A stretch of DNA of 64,000 bases from Lycium barbarum (GCF_019175385.1 NC_083345.1:13416027-13480026); one strand, 5' to 3'. Numbered from the stretch's first letter, positions 11,829 to 23,754 are shown. The notes: a model not told the origin generated them from the sequence alone. Numbers and translations: made by a program.

Positions 11829-12808
11829 GGGTCTATCGAGTGGTAACCCGAGATTGATTGCTATGAGACTTTAGTCTGCTGTTCCTTTTTCGTTTTGGGC
11901 TTATTGTCAGTTAGATATCGAAAAAGAACGACAGTAAAACAAGTTACAACTTACAACATACAATCTGGTGGGCTAAGAAACAAGTGATTTACGCACATAT
12001 CCCCTTTCAAGGTTACTATTTAGATTTTATTCCATTTTAAGAAACTTGTACAAATATAGCCCTTGTAAAATTATGCTTTCGAACAATGTTACACTCGGGT
12101 TTAATGTTTTCTTATATATTGTTAAATCTTACAAACAAATTTTGGACAGTCATCTAACATTTGCACTAACTTACTAAATTTTTTAGATGGTGGTCTAACG
12201 TTTTCTCATAAGAATTTCAGTTTATTCAAAAGAAATCTTTAGATCATGGTCTAGAAGGTCCTAAAAAAAAAAAAAGGTTATTTACTAAACATGTATGTAA
12301 AATGGGACAAGGGGCGAAAATTTCAAGTCCACTGATCTATTGCACAAAATATTATAGATTATATCAACCTAAAACTGTTGTTTTGGGGTAGTTATGACTT
12401 TTATCCCTATAGTTTGACCATAAGTAACTTAAACACAAGAAATTCAAATTCTATCATTTTAAAATTCTTGATCTAATAATATAAGGAATGAGTAATCACA
12501 TATCCTGCATTCCTTAAATTCATGTACTGATCATTGTGAGCTTTGGTATCTTCACGTAGTAACATCTTTCGAGTAAGAATGATTGACGGCATTAAATGAT
12601 CACATGAATAAAATCATTAAAAGCCAATATAAAGAGAAGTCGTGAGTCCTTGAGATCATAAAGTTTCATCAATTGGTAATTATTTTTGGTTTAATTGTGT
12701 ACTTGTGTCTTGTTTCACCAACTAGACGGATGGAGGCCACAAATGGATTTGGGTAGTCATGGAAACTACAGCCTACCGAGGCATGGCAAGAATTTGAAGT
12801 AATGAATT
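11829..12808. other. Tail of unit A and unique spacer before gene B
   Basis: Homology to unit C ends near 11995. From there to about 12808 the DNA is unique within the window and carries no supported gene. The right edge is the breakpoint at which the B copy begins, inside what would be the intron before the missing last exon. Confidence 0.55.
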
Positions 12809-14050
12809 CTAAATTAATAATTATCAAATTTGGGGTCATTAGTACTCGCAGTCTTGCATGTTGAAACTAAAGATTACTTACATACAAGCACAGCCAGGAA
12901 ATTTCAGTACGCTTTTTACCCAAAACACGAACATATTAGAGTAGAAAAGAAAGGATAAATTAACAGCCACATTCAAAGAATTATTCGTACCTATATCAGG
13001 CAAACTAGGAGGAGGAGACGAGTTGTTGTTCATTACATCAATCCCCAGCTGAGCACAATCCATTCCAAGAGCACCTATTACACGTATCAAACCGTCATGT
13101 ATCAAACCGTCACTAGTCAATTCTTTTCCTAAATAAAAACTAATCGGCAGTCATAACTAACTGGCCACACTTCTATATCATTTATTGTCACATTAGTACA
13201 TTACACTGTTTTGGTTAGTATCTGAATATTAGAAGTGGTTTCATAAGGCATGGTTCTTACATTCTTTGAAGCAAGGGAAAGCAGTCTGATTGAGTAAATT
13301 GTGATAACCCTCTTGGCAATCGCAAGAATATGTCAAGGAAGAGGTCTTATTGCACGAGCCTCCTCCACAATCAGCCCAACGGCAAGCTGGAAGAACACAA
13401 CAGAAGAAATAAATTAATAGCAAAATCTTCAATAACTATTCCTGATTACGAAAAGTATAGCATAATCTTATGAATAGCAAGTTGTTATTACGTTCAAAGA
13501 TCGATGAATTAGAGCGTTTATCTGGTGCCGGGGCAGGAGTCTCCTTCTCTCCACAGGAGAAGTTCATAGTACCTGTAGAAAGAAAACATCATTATCAAGA
13601 TAACGACTACAAGCTACAGTGAATGAAAATAAAACACCATGATCGTTTATTTGGACAACCATTTCAATTAAGCTACAAAAATCTAACTCGAACAAGTCTA
13701 AATGAAAATGATATTTGATTATAAAACCATTACTTGTTAGAGTTGTTTTCTATGTGGAGCATGTTGATTTGGTCTGGGCTTTGGAATAGTATGGTGTGTT
13801 ATAGCTTTCTGAATCAATCAATTTTATTAGGCTAAGCAAATATATGTGAACAAAATCCATCAGAAGTCAAAGAATTTGAAAAATAGAGATTGCCATTTAA
13901 TAGATTTATATTCTCTGTGGCCTTTTGATAAAACGTGTAAGAACTTTCACTATCACAGAAAGTGCAACTCTACCCTTGGAAACCAAATAGTTCAGTGATA
14001 ACATGAGAAGAAAGGAATGAAAACAAATGAAAAAGGGAACTTTGTTCACC

Positions 14051-14142
14051 ATATCTAGAATTTCCACTAAATGAAAAAGGGAACTTTGTTCACCATATCT
14101 AGAATTTCCACTAGTTTTGTTTGATTTTTTGCTCATAATGGA
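14051..14142. repeat. Short tandem duplication in intron 2 of gene B
   Basis: A segment of about 44 bp starting AATGAAAAAGGGAACTTTGT and ending AATTTCCACTA occurs twice in a row here. It is single-copy in the same intron of genes A and C. It is a B-specific replication slippage or duplication event. Confidence 0.75.
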
Positions 14143-14598
14143 TATACTAATAACTATAAATTTTAATCAGAATTCATGCCAGCACAAATTATGATTGATC
14201 GAGGTAAAATTTTCCATATTGGATATTATAGTTCAAAATCACTCTTCAAACAAGCTTATATATCTTTGCACTTGTGACTATAAATATAAATAAAAACTAG
14301 ACAGTTCCTTAAACAGAAAGAAAAAAAGAAGAAGAGGGTAACAAATGCCACAAACAAAGTCTTATAGGTTTTAAATGATAAGAAGAACATTCATAAATAA
14401 AATTGAACAAACAATAAACATAAGAAAATTCGTCTACTCGTCTGAAGGGGCTATAACAGAACAAAGAGCATAAATATCCAACTGACTTCAACCATTGTAT
14501 ATTTTAACATGTTGTACCAGGTCATATACCGTACTTCTAGATAACTAATTCACACTTATCACAAGTGATTACATCCTATAAATATATTAAAAAATCTA

Positions 14599-14857
14599 CT
14601 CTCTCCGTTCACTTTTACTTGACACATTTCGAATTTTCGAGAGTTAATTTGACTAATCTCGAAGCTAAATTGAATTAGATTAACTCAGTGTTTTAAAATT
14701 AAAATTCAGATGTTCGAAGACTATACATAAAAAAAAACTATAAGTTGCAATTCTTTTCATATTAATATGATGAGAAAATACATCTTTTTAGTCAAAATCC
14801 ATATAGTTTGGACTCTCGAGAACTGAAACGTGACAAGCAAAAGAGAATAGAGAAATT
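14599..14857. mobile_element. Ancestral Stowaway-like MITE in intron 2 of gene B
   Basis: Starts after TA with CTCTCTCCGTTCACTTTTAC. The right arm (GAAACGTGACAAGCAAAAG) is present but eroded. It is the counterpart of 22968-23224 in gene C and 5817-6000 in gene A. Confidence 0.7.
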
Positions 14858-14896
14858 ATTAAATATCTAGAAATGAATGAATCAAGGTACTCTTTA

Positions 14897-15154
14897 GTCC
14901 CTCCGTTCACTTTTATTTGTCCACTATGGACTATACACACTTCTTAAGATACAATAAATGAAGTGCATATTTTACCATGATACTCATATTAATTAATGTA
15001 TAATTGCATTGGAATTTGAAAATAATTTGAAATGAGTAATTAATGCTAAGGGCAAAACAGAAAAAATTATTTTTCTCTTGATATGCGAAAGTGGACAAGT
15101 AAAAGTGAAAATCTATTTATGGAATAGTGGAAAAGTAAAAGTGAACGGAAGGAG
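14897..15154. mobile_element. B-specific Stowaway MITE 1 in intron 2
   Basis: Terminal inverted repeats: GTCCCTCCGTTCACTTTTAT on the left, and CTCCTTCCGTTCACTTTTAC as reverse complement of the right end. TA lies on both sides. The same intron in genes A and C runs straight from GCTAC to TATTGTATATTA, giving the empty site. Confidence 0.8.
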
Positions 15155-15169
15155 TACTATTGTATATTA

Positions 15170-15453
15170 CTTCCCCGTCCCATAATAAGTATCATCTTAG
15201 CCAAAAACACGCATATTAAGAAACCAATGATGAAGTGTAAAGTTTATCAAATTACCCTTATGTAAAAAAAAAAAAAATTTATCCTCCTGATGATTAGAGC
15301 ATACACAAGTAGTTCATCTTTTGATATTGGAAATCCAACTTTTGATCTTGAATAAAGAAACTTGTCATTTTTTGTCCAAGAGCAAAGATGAAAAAAACTA
15401 GTCAACGTATGCATTGATATCCTAAGGCGACACTTATTATGGGGCGGAGGGAG
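15170..15453. mobile_element. B-specific Stowaway MITE 2 in intron 2
   Basis: Terminal inverted repeats: CTTCCCCGTCCCATAATAAG on the left, and CTCCCTCCGCCCCATAATAA as reverse complement of the right end. TA duplications are present, and both other paralogues have an empty site (TATATTAACATGAG). It lies only 15 bp from MITE 1 and close to the exon 2 donor. Confidence 0.8.
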
Positions 15454-17878
15454 TAACATGAGTTCTTCGTAGAAACGGGACTTACAGTTGGGAATTACAC
15501 AAGGAAGAAACTTGAAAAGATTATCGTTTTCTGAACGAGTTTGCCTCCAGCCAGGTTCACATTCACATGCGAATCCAAAAGTAGCATTTGAAGATGCCTT
15601 GCAAGTACCCTTTCCACAATTCATTTCTTTACACGCATTCCCTGTAAATACCACAACAACAAAAAAATCAGTAAAATATACACCAAGATTGAATCTTTCA
15701 CGAAACCCAAATCAAAGAATCAAACAAAAAGGCAAATTAAGAACACCCCAGATCATAAAAATAAAACACCAAATTTTTTGTTGGGATCAAAATAAAGTGA
15801 TAAAAATAAAGAAAATTAAGAATTACTACCAAGGATTGGGGAAAAGATAGGAGGCAGAGCATTGCTTGCAGTGGACCATATTGGTAGAAGAAGAAGAATT
15901 AAAGAGAAAGTTGCAATAATATAAATTGAAGCCATAGCTGATCAAGAATCAACTAGATGGAAGAACTGAAAGAGAGGAAAATAAAAAGAAGTCTGATGGG
16001 TTTTTCTGTTACTACTTTTTTGGAGGGGGTATTAAACGGGTGAAGATGGAGCGTTTCTTTTCAAATGGAAGTTTCTGAAGACGTAGGAAGTTAGAAAAAT
16101 AATAACGTAGTCATGGTGGGAGGCTAAGAGGTGAATTAAGCTTTTGACAATTATTTGGGAATAATAACTGAGTCGGTTGAAAGTTGGGCGTATGGTTTTC
16201 TTGAATCTGTCAAATAACAAGGCAGAAAAGAGTGTCACAAAAATAATTCGAGTTATGACTAAGGTATTAGAATTTAGATACGTTGGGAAAATGAACTTAA
16301 CAAGATTTTTTTTCTTTCTTGCTTCTTTTCCTTGACAAGAAACTCTTTGTTGTCTCATGAGAGACTCACAAAATGCCATTGTTTCGGTCATAGGCTAGCT
16401 ACTGTCGTGATGTCTTAAATTTTACAAAAAGGTATTTCTATCACACTAACTTTGGCCACAATGGCCCCAAATGAGGTTAGCACGGTAAATTGCAGTCATT
16501 TATGTTAATTTAATGACATTGCTACCCTTCTCATTTTAATTCAAAAGTTGCAAGAACCCTCTCTCATCGAATCAAATTTAGTTTTTTCCCAATACATGGA
16601 GATTCTCACATAATTAATGTTTGATACATCTTTTCCCATAAATAGTTAATGTTGATATTTTCCCCTCCTTTTTGATCAATTCGTACGTATGATTATCTTG
16701 TATATAATTCATTTTTGTTTTCTTAATTTATGGTCTTTTATAAGCTATATTAGATTATTTAAATTATTATCTATATAATAATATAATATATGAATTGAAT
16801 ATGTTATTGAGTATCTCAGTGCGATATTTGATATTTTAATATTTTTCTATAAGAAACGAATACCCTTTTTAAAAAAATGCTTACTAAATACTGTAAAATT
16901 GAAATCGAAAAGTCAAAAATTCCAATTTAAGTATTTTTGAAGTATGCGCACCCTTAGCTTTTTGTCTTAACATTTGTGGTTCTTTACCTTTTAAATGTCC
17001 TTCCGTTTTTAAGAAGGAATAATATATTTTTAGGAGGAAATATGGACAACAAAATGTGAATAGGGTGCAACCCTTGCTTGCTAATGAAACAGACATTAGT
17101 ACGCCAGCATTTTTTTTAAATAATATTATTAACTATTTTATGATCAAAATAGTCTTTTAAAGCATTCATCAATTCTAAAGTGTAATTTTAGTTACGTTTA
17201 AGACGAATAGTGATAATTTTTGCCTCACAACAGGTCAAAATGGGTGAATTGTGAATAATATTTTTTATACTACATATTTGTTAATTATGTTATTATTATA
17301 TTTCTCAAAATTCAACCCCACTCTCATCCCCTCTGAAAAATAAAAAATAAAAATAAAAGAACAAGGGCAAAATTGGTTCCCTTTCTCTTGAGTTGGAACA
17401 ACCGTTAGTAGAAAGGGTATTTTTGAGCTATTTGGATAGTTGGAGCGTATTTTTGAGCTATTTGAATATTTGGATGGCATTTTGGCCTAAAAACGTAATG
17501 GCAAGGACATTTTTGAGCCAAAAAGGTAGCGGAGGGTAAATCTGACCTATTTTGAATAGTTTAGGAGTGTTTTTGAGTGTTTTCCCAAGAATCAATTAAT
17601 ATTCGAATGAAAGAAACAAAATGAAAAAGGTAATCTTTAACGATGTATCATTTATCTATGTACTTGTAACCTCAAAAGTTATCAAGCTCGTATTTATTTT
17701 ATTGCAGCTTGTTACCTTTGTATGTTAATATATAATTTTGTATGAAAAATCAAATATTTATTAGTGATTTTAAAGATATTTATGTATGTTTGGTACTTTA
17801 TTATTTTCATATAATTTCTAGTAATCACTAGTTATCAAAGAAATATTTCATATTGAAGACTTTAAAGTTTGTGGAGAT

Positions 17879-18045
17879 CAGTGTTTTAAAAGGCGGGGGG
17901 TTGAGGCGGGGCATTTTACATATGCCTCGGCGAGGGGTAAGCCCCGAGGCATGGGTATTTAATTTTTAGTATTTCATAAAATAATATAATTATAATAACT
18001 ATTTTTAAATATGTAAAATTACATTAAAAAATAACTGTAAATAAA

Positions 18046-18095
<50 letters not shown>

Positions 18096-19125
18096 AAAGC
18101 AATCTATTATACGCCACTTATAACTTGTAATTATATATAACATAATTTTACGAGTATAAATAATACAATGAAATAAAAGCTGTTATGAAATGCAAATCAA
18201 CTCTAACATCTTAACTTTCAAACAATGAAAAATCACAATTTCTCAAAACAATTTTACTATCATACTATTCATTTTATCTCCCTACAAGCAAATAATCAAT
18301 AAACTTTATCATTATTATAATTAAAACATAACTCCTTCATGAATAAAAATAAAACTACTTTCAAATAACGAAATAATAAAATATGATAATTTTGATACAT
18401 ACGTCAAAAGACCAATGACAAGTGAAAATGACAATTCGGTTATGTATTTTAAGAGAAATATAGAATGATATTCACCCTCACGATGTTCTCAAATAGTAAA
18501 TATGCAATACTACGACTTGTTAATTGAGTTAAACCCGATCTTCTTATTCTTATAGATGAAAAACTATTAAGTATCATTTATTTGTTAAAGAATTATAAGG
18601 GTCAATGATTTTAACTAAGGAATTTAACATATAATTTGTGTAAGAATTGTTAGGCCAGCCCCAAGCGTTGGGCGTTAGGTGTGTTTAGGGCGAACAGTCA
18701 GGCGCTTAGGGCATAAGCCTCGCAGGAACTAAGCCCCGTATGTGAGCCCCGGGGCGTTTTGCCAGTACCCGTCCCGGGGCGAGCCCCGAAGTGAGTTCTG
18801 AAACTGCCTTTTAAAACATTGGCTATGACTTGTTAATTGAGTTAAACCCGATCTTCTTATTTTTATACATGAAAAATTATTTCATTTGTTAAAGAATTAT
18901 AAGGGTCAACGATTTTAACTAAGGAATTTAACATATAATTTGTGTAAGAATTGTTAGGCGAGCCTCGAGCGTTGGACGTTAGGTGTGTTTAGGGCGAACA
19001 GTCGGGCGCTTAGGGCGTAAATCTCACAGGAACTAAGCCTCGCACTTGAGCCCCGGTGCATTTTGCCAGTGCCCGCCCCAGGGTAAGCCCAGAGGCGAGT
19101 CCTGAAACTGCCTTTTAAAACACTG
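17879..19125. mobile_element. Nested foldback-type element with CAGTGTTTTAAAAGGC ends
   Basis: The left end CAGTGTTTTAAAAGGCG is mirrored by CCTTTTAAAACACTG at the right end. Both subterminal regions are rich in GCC/CGGGGC (GCCCCGAGGC). The 8-bp flanks (GTGGAGAT and GTAGTAAT) are only partly alike, so the target duplication is uncertain. No coding frame is present. Confidence 0.6.
18048..18092. repeat. (TA)n microsatellite
   Basis: About 22 uninterrupted TA dinucleotides inside the nested element. Confidence 0.95.
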
Positions 19126-19131
19126 GTAGTA
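18514..19131. repeat. Tandem duplication of about 310 bp
   Basis: The units 18514-18826 and 18827-19131 both start GACTTGTTAATTGAGTTAAA and end AACTGCCTTTTAAAACA. They carry the same GTTAGGTGTGTTTAGGGCGA block and differ by scattered substitutions. The duplication includes the right terminal repeat, so the element has two right ends. Confidence 0.85.
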
Positions 19132-21062
19132 ATATTATGTATATGGTCCTTAATTATTTCGAATAAGCAATTTAAAGTAATTTCATATACCTAAGAATTT
19201 TTCATTTTAAATAAGTTCTCATATACTGATAAACATTGCAATGGTGTTGGTGCATTTATTTTATATAAATTAGTAATAATAATTTCAATGACATTTCGTA
19301 GCAACATAACAATGGAATAAGGATGGATATCACAAAATAAATAGAAAAAATATATATTAAAATAATGAAGAACTTGTGATTAAAACAGGAAATTTGTCAA
19401 TAATGTTTGTTGCACAAAGATTTAAAGACAAAATCCCTATAGCTTACATTATTATTCATATTAGTTTTAAGTTATTTTATTTTATTAAGTAGAAATAAAA
19501 TTTAAAATTTAATATGTTTGGTATCCAAGTCCACGGGAAAAATTAATTATATAATAATTCTCATTAAATAAGTATTAGTTGTAAATTCCAATTTAAAAAA
19601 AAATGAAATTATATCTAGTGAAAACTATTATATAAATTTCAAAATAACTATACTTTTTTTCAAGAAGTAGCAAAGGAATACCGATATCGTGGGAAAAAAA
19701 ACAAACGTAAGATTGACTGATAAGATCCGACTCCTACATTGTAATGGTTCTTTACAATTTTAATAACTTATTAACTATCATAATTCAAATTGTACAGTGT
19801 ATTTACGAAGAAAATTAATATGATTTGTAAACAAAAAGGGTCTTGTATCTCTTGTGACTATTATTTGATATTTTATAACACTTTTTTTGATGTTATTAAG
19901 ACTTATATTGTTAAAGATTTAATATGGTTGATATATAAGTGTACAGCAAAAGTAGCTAGTATATCATAATTCATACTGTTAAACAAAGTATTACTTATAA
20001 GTTTCACATCTAATTTAAATAAATATTTAATTTAAATATGTTGTTATATCGAATTTTAAAAATCCAATATGTTGTATTTATCTACATTGATCACTAATTA
20101 TATTCAATTTAGATAAGTGACCAAGTCGTAAAGCGGTTTTTTTTAGTAGACTGTATATTTTTTTAATAAGTAAAGAGTATAATTTTTTTAATTAAATAAA
20201 CCGCATAATTTGCTATACATATAAAACACACAAAGTATGTAGAGACGTTTCATCTTCATCTATATGAAAATATGGATCAATTTTAGTTGCTCAATGTGTG
20301 TTGGGAATAAGAATAAGTTATTGTATTTACTAGTGTGTTTTGGAGGGAAAATTGTTGGGGTAAACATTGCAAAATCCAAATAAGGTTATGATAGTCTTTT
20401 TATAGGTGTGGTCACATTTGGGCCAAATAAGTGTGGTCATTTAGCAGCTCTCTAAATTTTATATGTGAAACTTTAGAATATTATCATGAAAGTTCACCTA
20501 TGAAATTGAAACTCCATGACAACGGCTATTTTTCAAAAATACGGCTGAATAGTGGCATTTAAGGGTTATTTCATCAAAAAATTCTCATGAAAAGCCCAAG
20601 ACTAACTGAAAAGGAAAGCTCTTGAAATTTTTGGAACATTTTACCCATTTTTGGGCTCTTTTATGAATACATTGTCTCAGATTCTCAGAATAAAGCATAG
20701 ACATGTGCCTTTATACTCACTAGCATCATTGCCTGAAGACATAGACAAACAAATTTCTTGCTCCTCCTCTTTCCTTGGACAAAATGTAAATAAATTTAAG
20801 GACTACAATAGCATAAGAAGTGCAGATTGTTCAATCTTCCAATCAAATTGAGTAATGTCTCACAAGTCCAAAAATAATCAACCCCAGAATGCTATATACA
20901 GGGAATACATAAAGCTCAATGGCATAAGTGGAATCTCCTAACTACCTCTATAACAAAGCAAAATTTTCTAAATCACTCGTATCGGATTAACAAATATGAT
21001 ATCCCTAAGCCAAAACCAGCTGCAAAATAATTTGCTTATTCATCAACGCAGGAGTAATTATA

Positions 21063-23754
21063 TCAACAAAACCGCAGAGCTATGGACACAACTGTGATGA
21101 TCAACCAGCCATAGCCACCACCAAAAAACGAAATAGCTGTTTTAAACGAACAAGAGAAAAAAAGAAAGAAGTGGAATTAATATCAAATTTGGGGTCATTA
21201 GTACTCGCAGCCTTGCATGTTGAAACTAAAAATTACTTCCATACGAGCGCAGCCAGGAAATTTCAGTATGCTTTTCACCCGAAACACGAGCATATTAGAG
21301 TACAAAAGAAAGGATAAGTTAAAGGACAAGTTAACAGCCACATTCAAAGAATTAATCATACCTATACTTTTGCTGTTATCAGGCAAACTAGGAGGAGGAG
21401 ACGAGTTGTTCGGTACATCAATCCCCAGCTGAGCACAATCCATTCCGAGAGCACCTATTACATGTATCAAACCGTCACTAGTCAATTCTTTTATTAAATA
21501 AAAACTAATCGGCAGTCATAACTATCTGGCCACACTTCTATATCATTTATTGTTACATTAGTACATTAGGACACTGTTTTGGTTAGTATCTGAATATTAG
21601 AAGTGGTTTCATAAGGCATGGTTCTTACATTCTTTGAAGCAAGGGAAAGCAGTCTGATTGAGTAAATTGTAATAACCCTCTTGGCAATCGCAAGAATATG
21701 TCACGGCAGAGGTCTTATTGCATGAGCCTCCTCCACAATCAGCCCAATGGCAAGCTGGAAGATCACAACAGAAGACATAAATTAATAGCAAAATCTTCAA
21801 TAACTATTCCTGATTACGCAAAGTATAGCATAATCTTGTGAATAGCAAGTTGTTATTACGTTCAAAGATCGATGAATTAGAGCGTTTATCTGGTGCTGGG
21901 GCAGGAGCCTCCTTCTCTCCACAGGAGAAGTTCATAGTACCTGTAGAAAGAAAACATCATTATCAAGATAATGACTACAAGCTACAGTGAATGAAAATAA
22001 AACACCATGATCGTTTATTTGGACAACTATTTCAATTAAGCTACAAAAATCTAACTCGAACAAGTCTAAATGAAAATGATATTTGATTATAAAACCATTA
22101 CTTGCTAGAGTTGTTTTCTATGTGGAGCATGTTGATTTGGTCTGGGCTTTGGAATAGTATGGTGTTGTAGCTTTCTGAATCAATGAATTTTATTAGGCTA
22201 AGCAAATAGATGTGAACAAAATCCATCAGAAGTCAAAGAGTGAGACAAATAGAGATTGCCATTTATAGATTTATATTCTCTGTGTCCTTTTGATAAAACG
22301 TGTAAGAACTTTCACTATCACAGAAGTGCAACTCTACCCTTGGAAACCAAATAGTTCAGTGATAACATGAGAAGAAAGGAATGAAAACAAATGAAAAAGG
22401 GAACTTTGTTCACCATATCTAGAATTTCCACTAGTTTTATTTGTTTTTTATTTTTTGCTCATAATGGATATACTAATAACTATAAATTTTAATCAGAATT
22501 CATGCCAGCACAAATTATGATTGATCTAGGTAAAATTTTCCATATTGGATAATCATAGTTCAAAATCACTCTTCAAACGTGCTTATATAGCTCTGTACTT
22601 GCGACTATAAATATAAATAAAAACTAGACAGTTCCTTAAACAGAAAGAAAAGAAGAAGAAGAGGGTAACAAATGCCACAAACAAAGTCTTATAGGTTTTA
22701 AAATGATAAGAAGAACATTCATAAATAAAATAGAACAAACAAAAAAACAGAAGAAAATTCGTCTACTCATTCATTTGAAGGGGCTATAACAGAACAAAGA
22801 GCATAAATATCCAACTGACTTCAACAGAATTGATTACATTAAGTACTTAGCAAATAATTTTAAACCATAATTTTAACATGTTGTACCAGGTCATATACCG
22901 TACTTCTAGATAACTAATTCACACTTATCACAAGTGATTACATCCTATAAATATATTAAAAAAACTACTCTCTCCGTTCACTTTTACTTGACACATTTCG
23001 CTTCTCGAGAGTCAATTTGACTAATCTCGAAGCTAAATTGAATTAGATTAACTCAGTGTTTTAAAATTAAAATTCAGATGTTCGAAGACTATACGAAAAA
23101 TATTATAAGTTGCAATTCTTTTCATATTAATATAATGAGAAAATATATCTTTGTTGGTCAAAATCCATATAGTTTGGACTCTCGAGAAAGCGAAACGTGA
23201 CAAGTAAAAGTGAAACGGAGAAAGTATTTAATATCTGAAATGCATGAATCCAGCTACTATTGTATATTAACATGAGTTCTTTGTAGAAACGGGACTTACA
23301 GTTGGGAATTACACAAGGAAGAAACTTGAAGAAATTATCGTTTTCTGAACGAGTTTGCCTCCATCCAGGTTGACATTCACATGCGAATCCAAAAGTAGAA
23401 TTTGAAGATGCCTTGCAAGTACCCTTTCCACAATTCATTTCTTTACACGCATTCTCTGTAAATACCACAACAACAACAACAAAAATCAGTAAAATATACA
23501 CCAAGATTGAATCTTTCACGAAACCCAAATCAAAGAATCAAACAAAAAGGCAAATTAAGAACACCCCAGTTCATAAAAATCAAACACCAAAATTCTTTGT
23601 TGGGATCAAAATAAAGTGATAAAAATAAAGAAAATGAAGAATTACTACCAGCGATAGGGGAAAAGATAGGAGGCAGAGCATTGCTTGCAGTGGACCATAT
23701 TGGTAGAAGAAGAAGAATTAAAGAGAAAGTTGCAATAATAGAAATTGAAGCCAT
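21063..23754 (-). CDS. Secreted protein with two EGF-like modules, altered C-terminal tail (paralogue C)
   Basis: Six exons: 23649-23754, 23300-23455, 21860-21940, 21629-21754, 21362-21454 and 21063-21136. All introns are GT-AG and phase 1, and coding length is 636 bp (211 residues). The layout equals gene A: a signal peptide (MASISIIATFSL), two EGF-like modules with all cysteines kept, a Pro-rich linker and a Ser/Pro stalk. Exon 5 is 3 bp shorter than in A. In exon 6 the frame matches A up to WLIITV. A net 2-bp insertion then shifts it, ending VSIALRFC and a stop at 21063-21065 instead of the ASMAAVLLI ending. The tail is shorter and contains an Arg, which may weaken a GPI signal. The nearest relative is B over exons 1-2. 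Function is unknown to me; a cell-surface or apoplastic role is inferred from the signal peptide and EGF modules. Confidence 0.84.
22968..23224. mobile_element. Complete Stowaway-like MITE in intron 2 of gene C
   Basis: Ends CTCTCTCCGTTCACTTTTAC and, as reverse complement of the right end, CTTTCTCCGTTTCACTTTTA. Flanked by TA. The best preserved of the three paralogous copies. Confidence 0.75.

Larger units (their letters stand above)
3131..11995. repeat. Segmental duplication unit A (EGF-like gene A plus flanks)
   Basis: The 3' flank at 3131-3380 matches 16205-16424. The sequence 3380-6800 matches 20453-24081. The 5' flank at about 7380-8000 matches 25386-25950, and 8000-11995 matches 51135-54773. 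Homology fades after the motif TGGTGGGCTAAGAAACAAGTG (11970-11990; counterpart 54754-54774). The unit therefore spans about 8.9 kb and supplies the empty-site reference for several insertions in unit C. Confidence 0.8.
12991..15935 (-). pseudogene. EGF-like secreted protein gene, paralogue B, lacking the last exon
   Basis: Five exons equivalent to gene A are present and in frame: 15830-15935, 15486-15641, 13492-13572, 13261-13386 and 12991-13074. They give a signal peptide (MASIYIIATFSL), both EGF-like modules with all cysteines, and the linker. Exon 5 is 12 bp shorter than in A, losing the NSKS segment in frame. The sixth exon, encoding the hydrophobic tail, is absent: homology to A and C stops at about 12809, within the last intron. 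No obvious replacement exon is seen downstream. If intron 5 were retained, the frame would run about 40 codons past the donor to a stop at 12878. The product would then be soluble or carry a different tail. It could be an expressed truncated gene or a pseudogene; the other exons show no damage. Confidence 0.75.
16425..20452. mobile_element. 4.0-kb insertion with 9-bp target duplication (MULE-like, non-coding)
   Basis: Flanked by TAAATTTTA at 16416-16424 and again at 20453-20461. Unit A has a single copy of this 9-mer at the same place (3363-3371), so the insertion limits are well defined. A 9-bp duplication suggests a Mutator-like element. The ends are only weakly inverted: left CTATCACACTAACTTTGGCC, right reverse complement AATGACCACACTTATTTGGC. 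No transposase frame is seen. It carries a second nested element (17879-19125). Confidence 0.65.

Noticed and set aside
20651..20851. 66-codon plus-strand frame downstream of gene C
   Set aside because: It lies in the conserved 3' flank of the EGF genes, is interrupted in the unit A copy (3600-3760) and has no domain.
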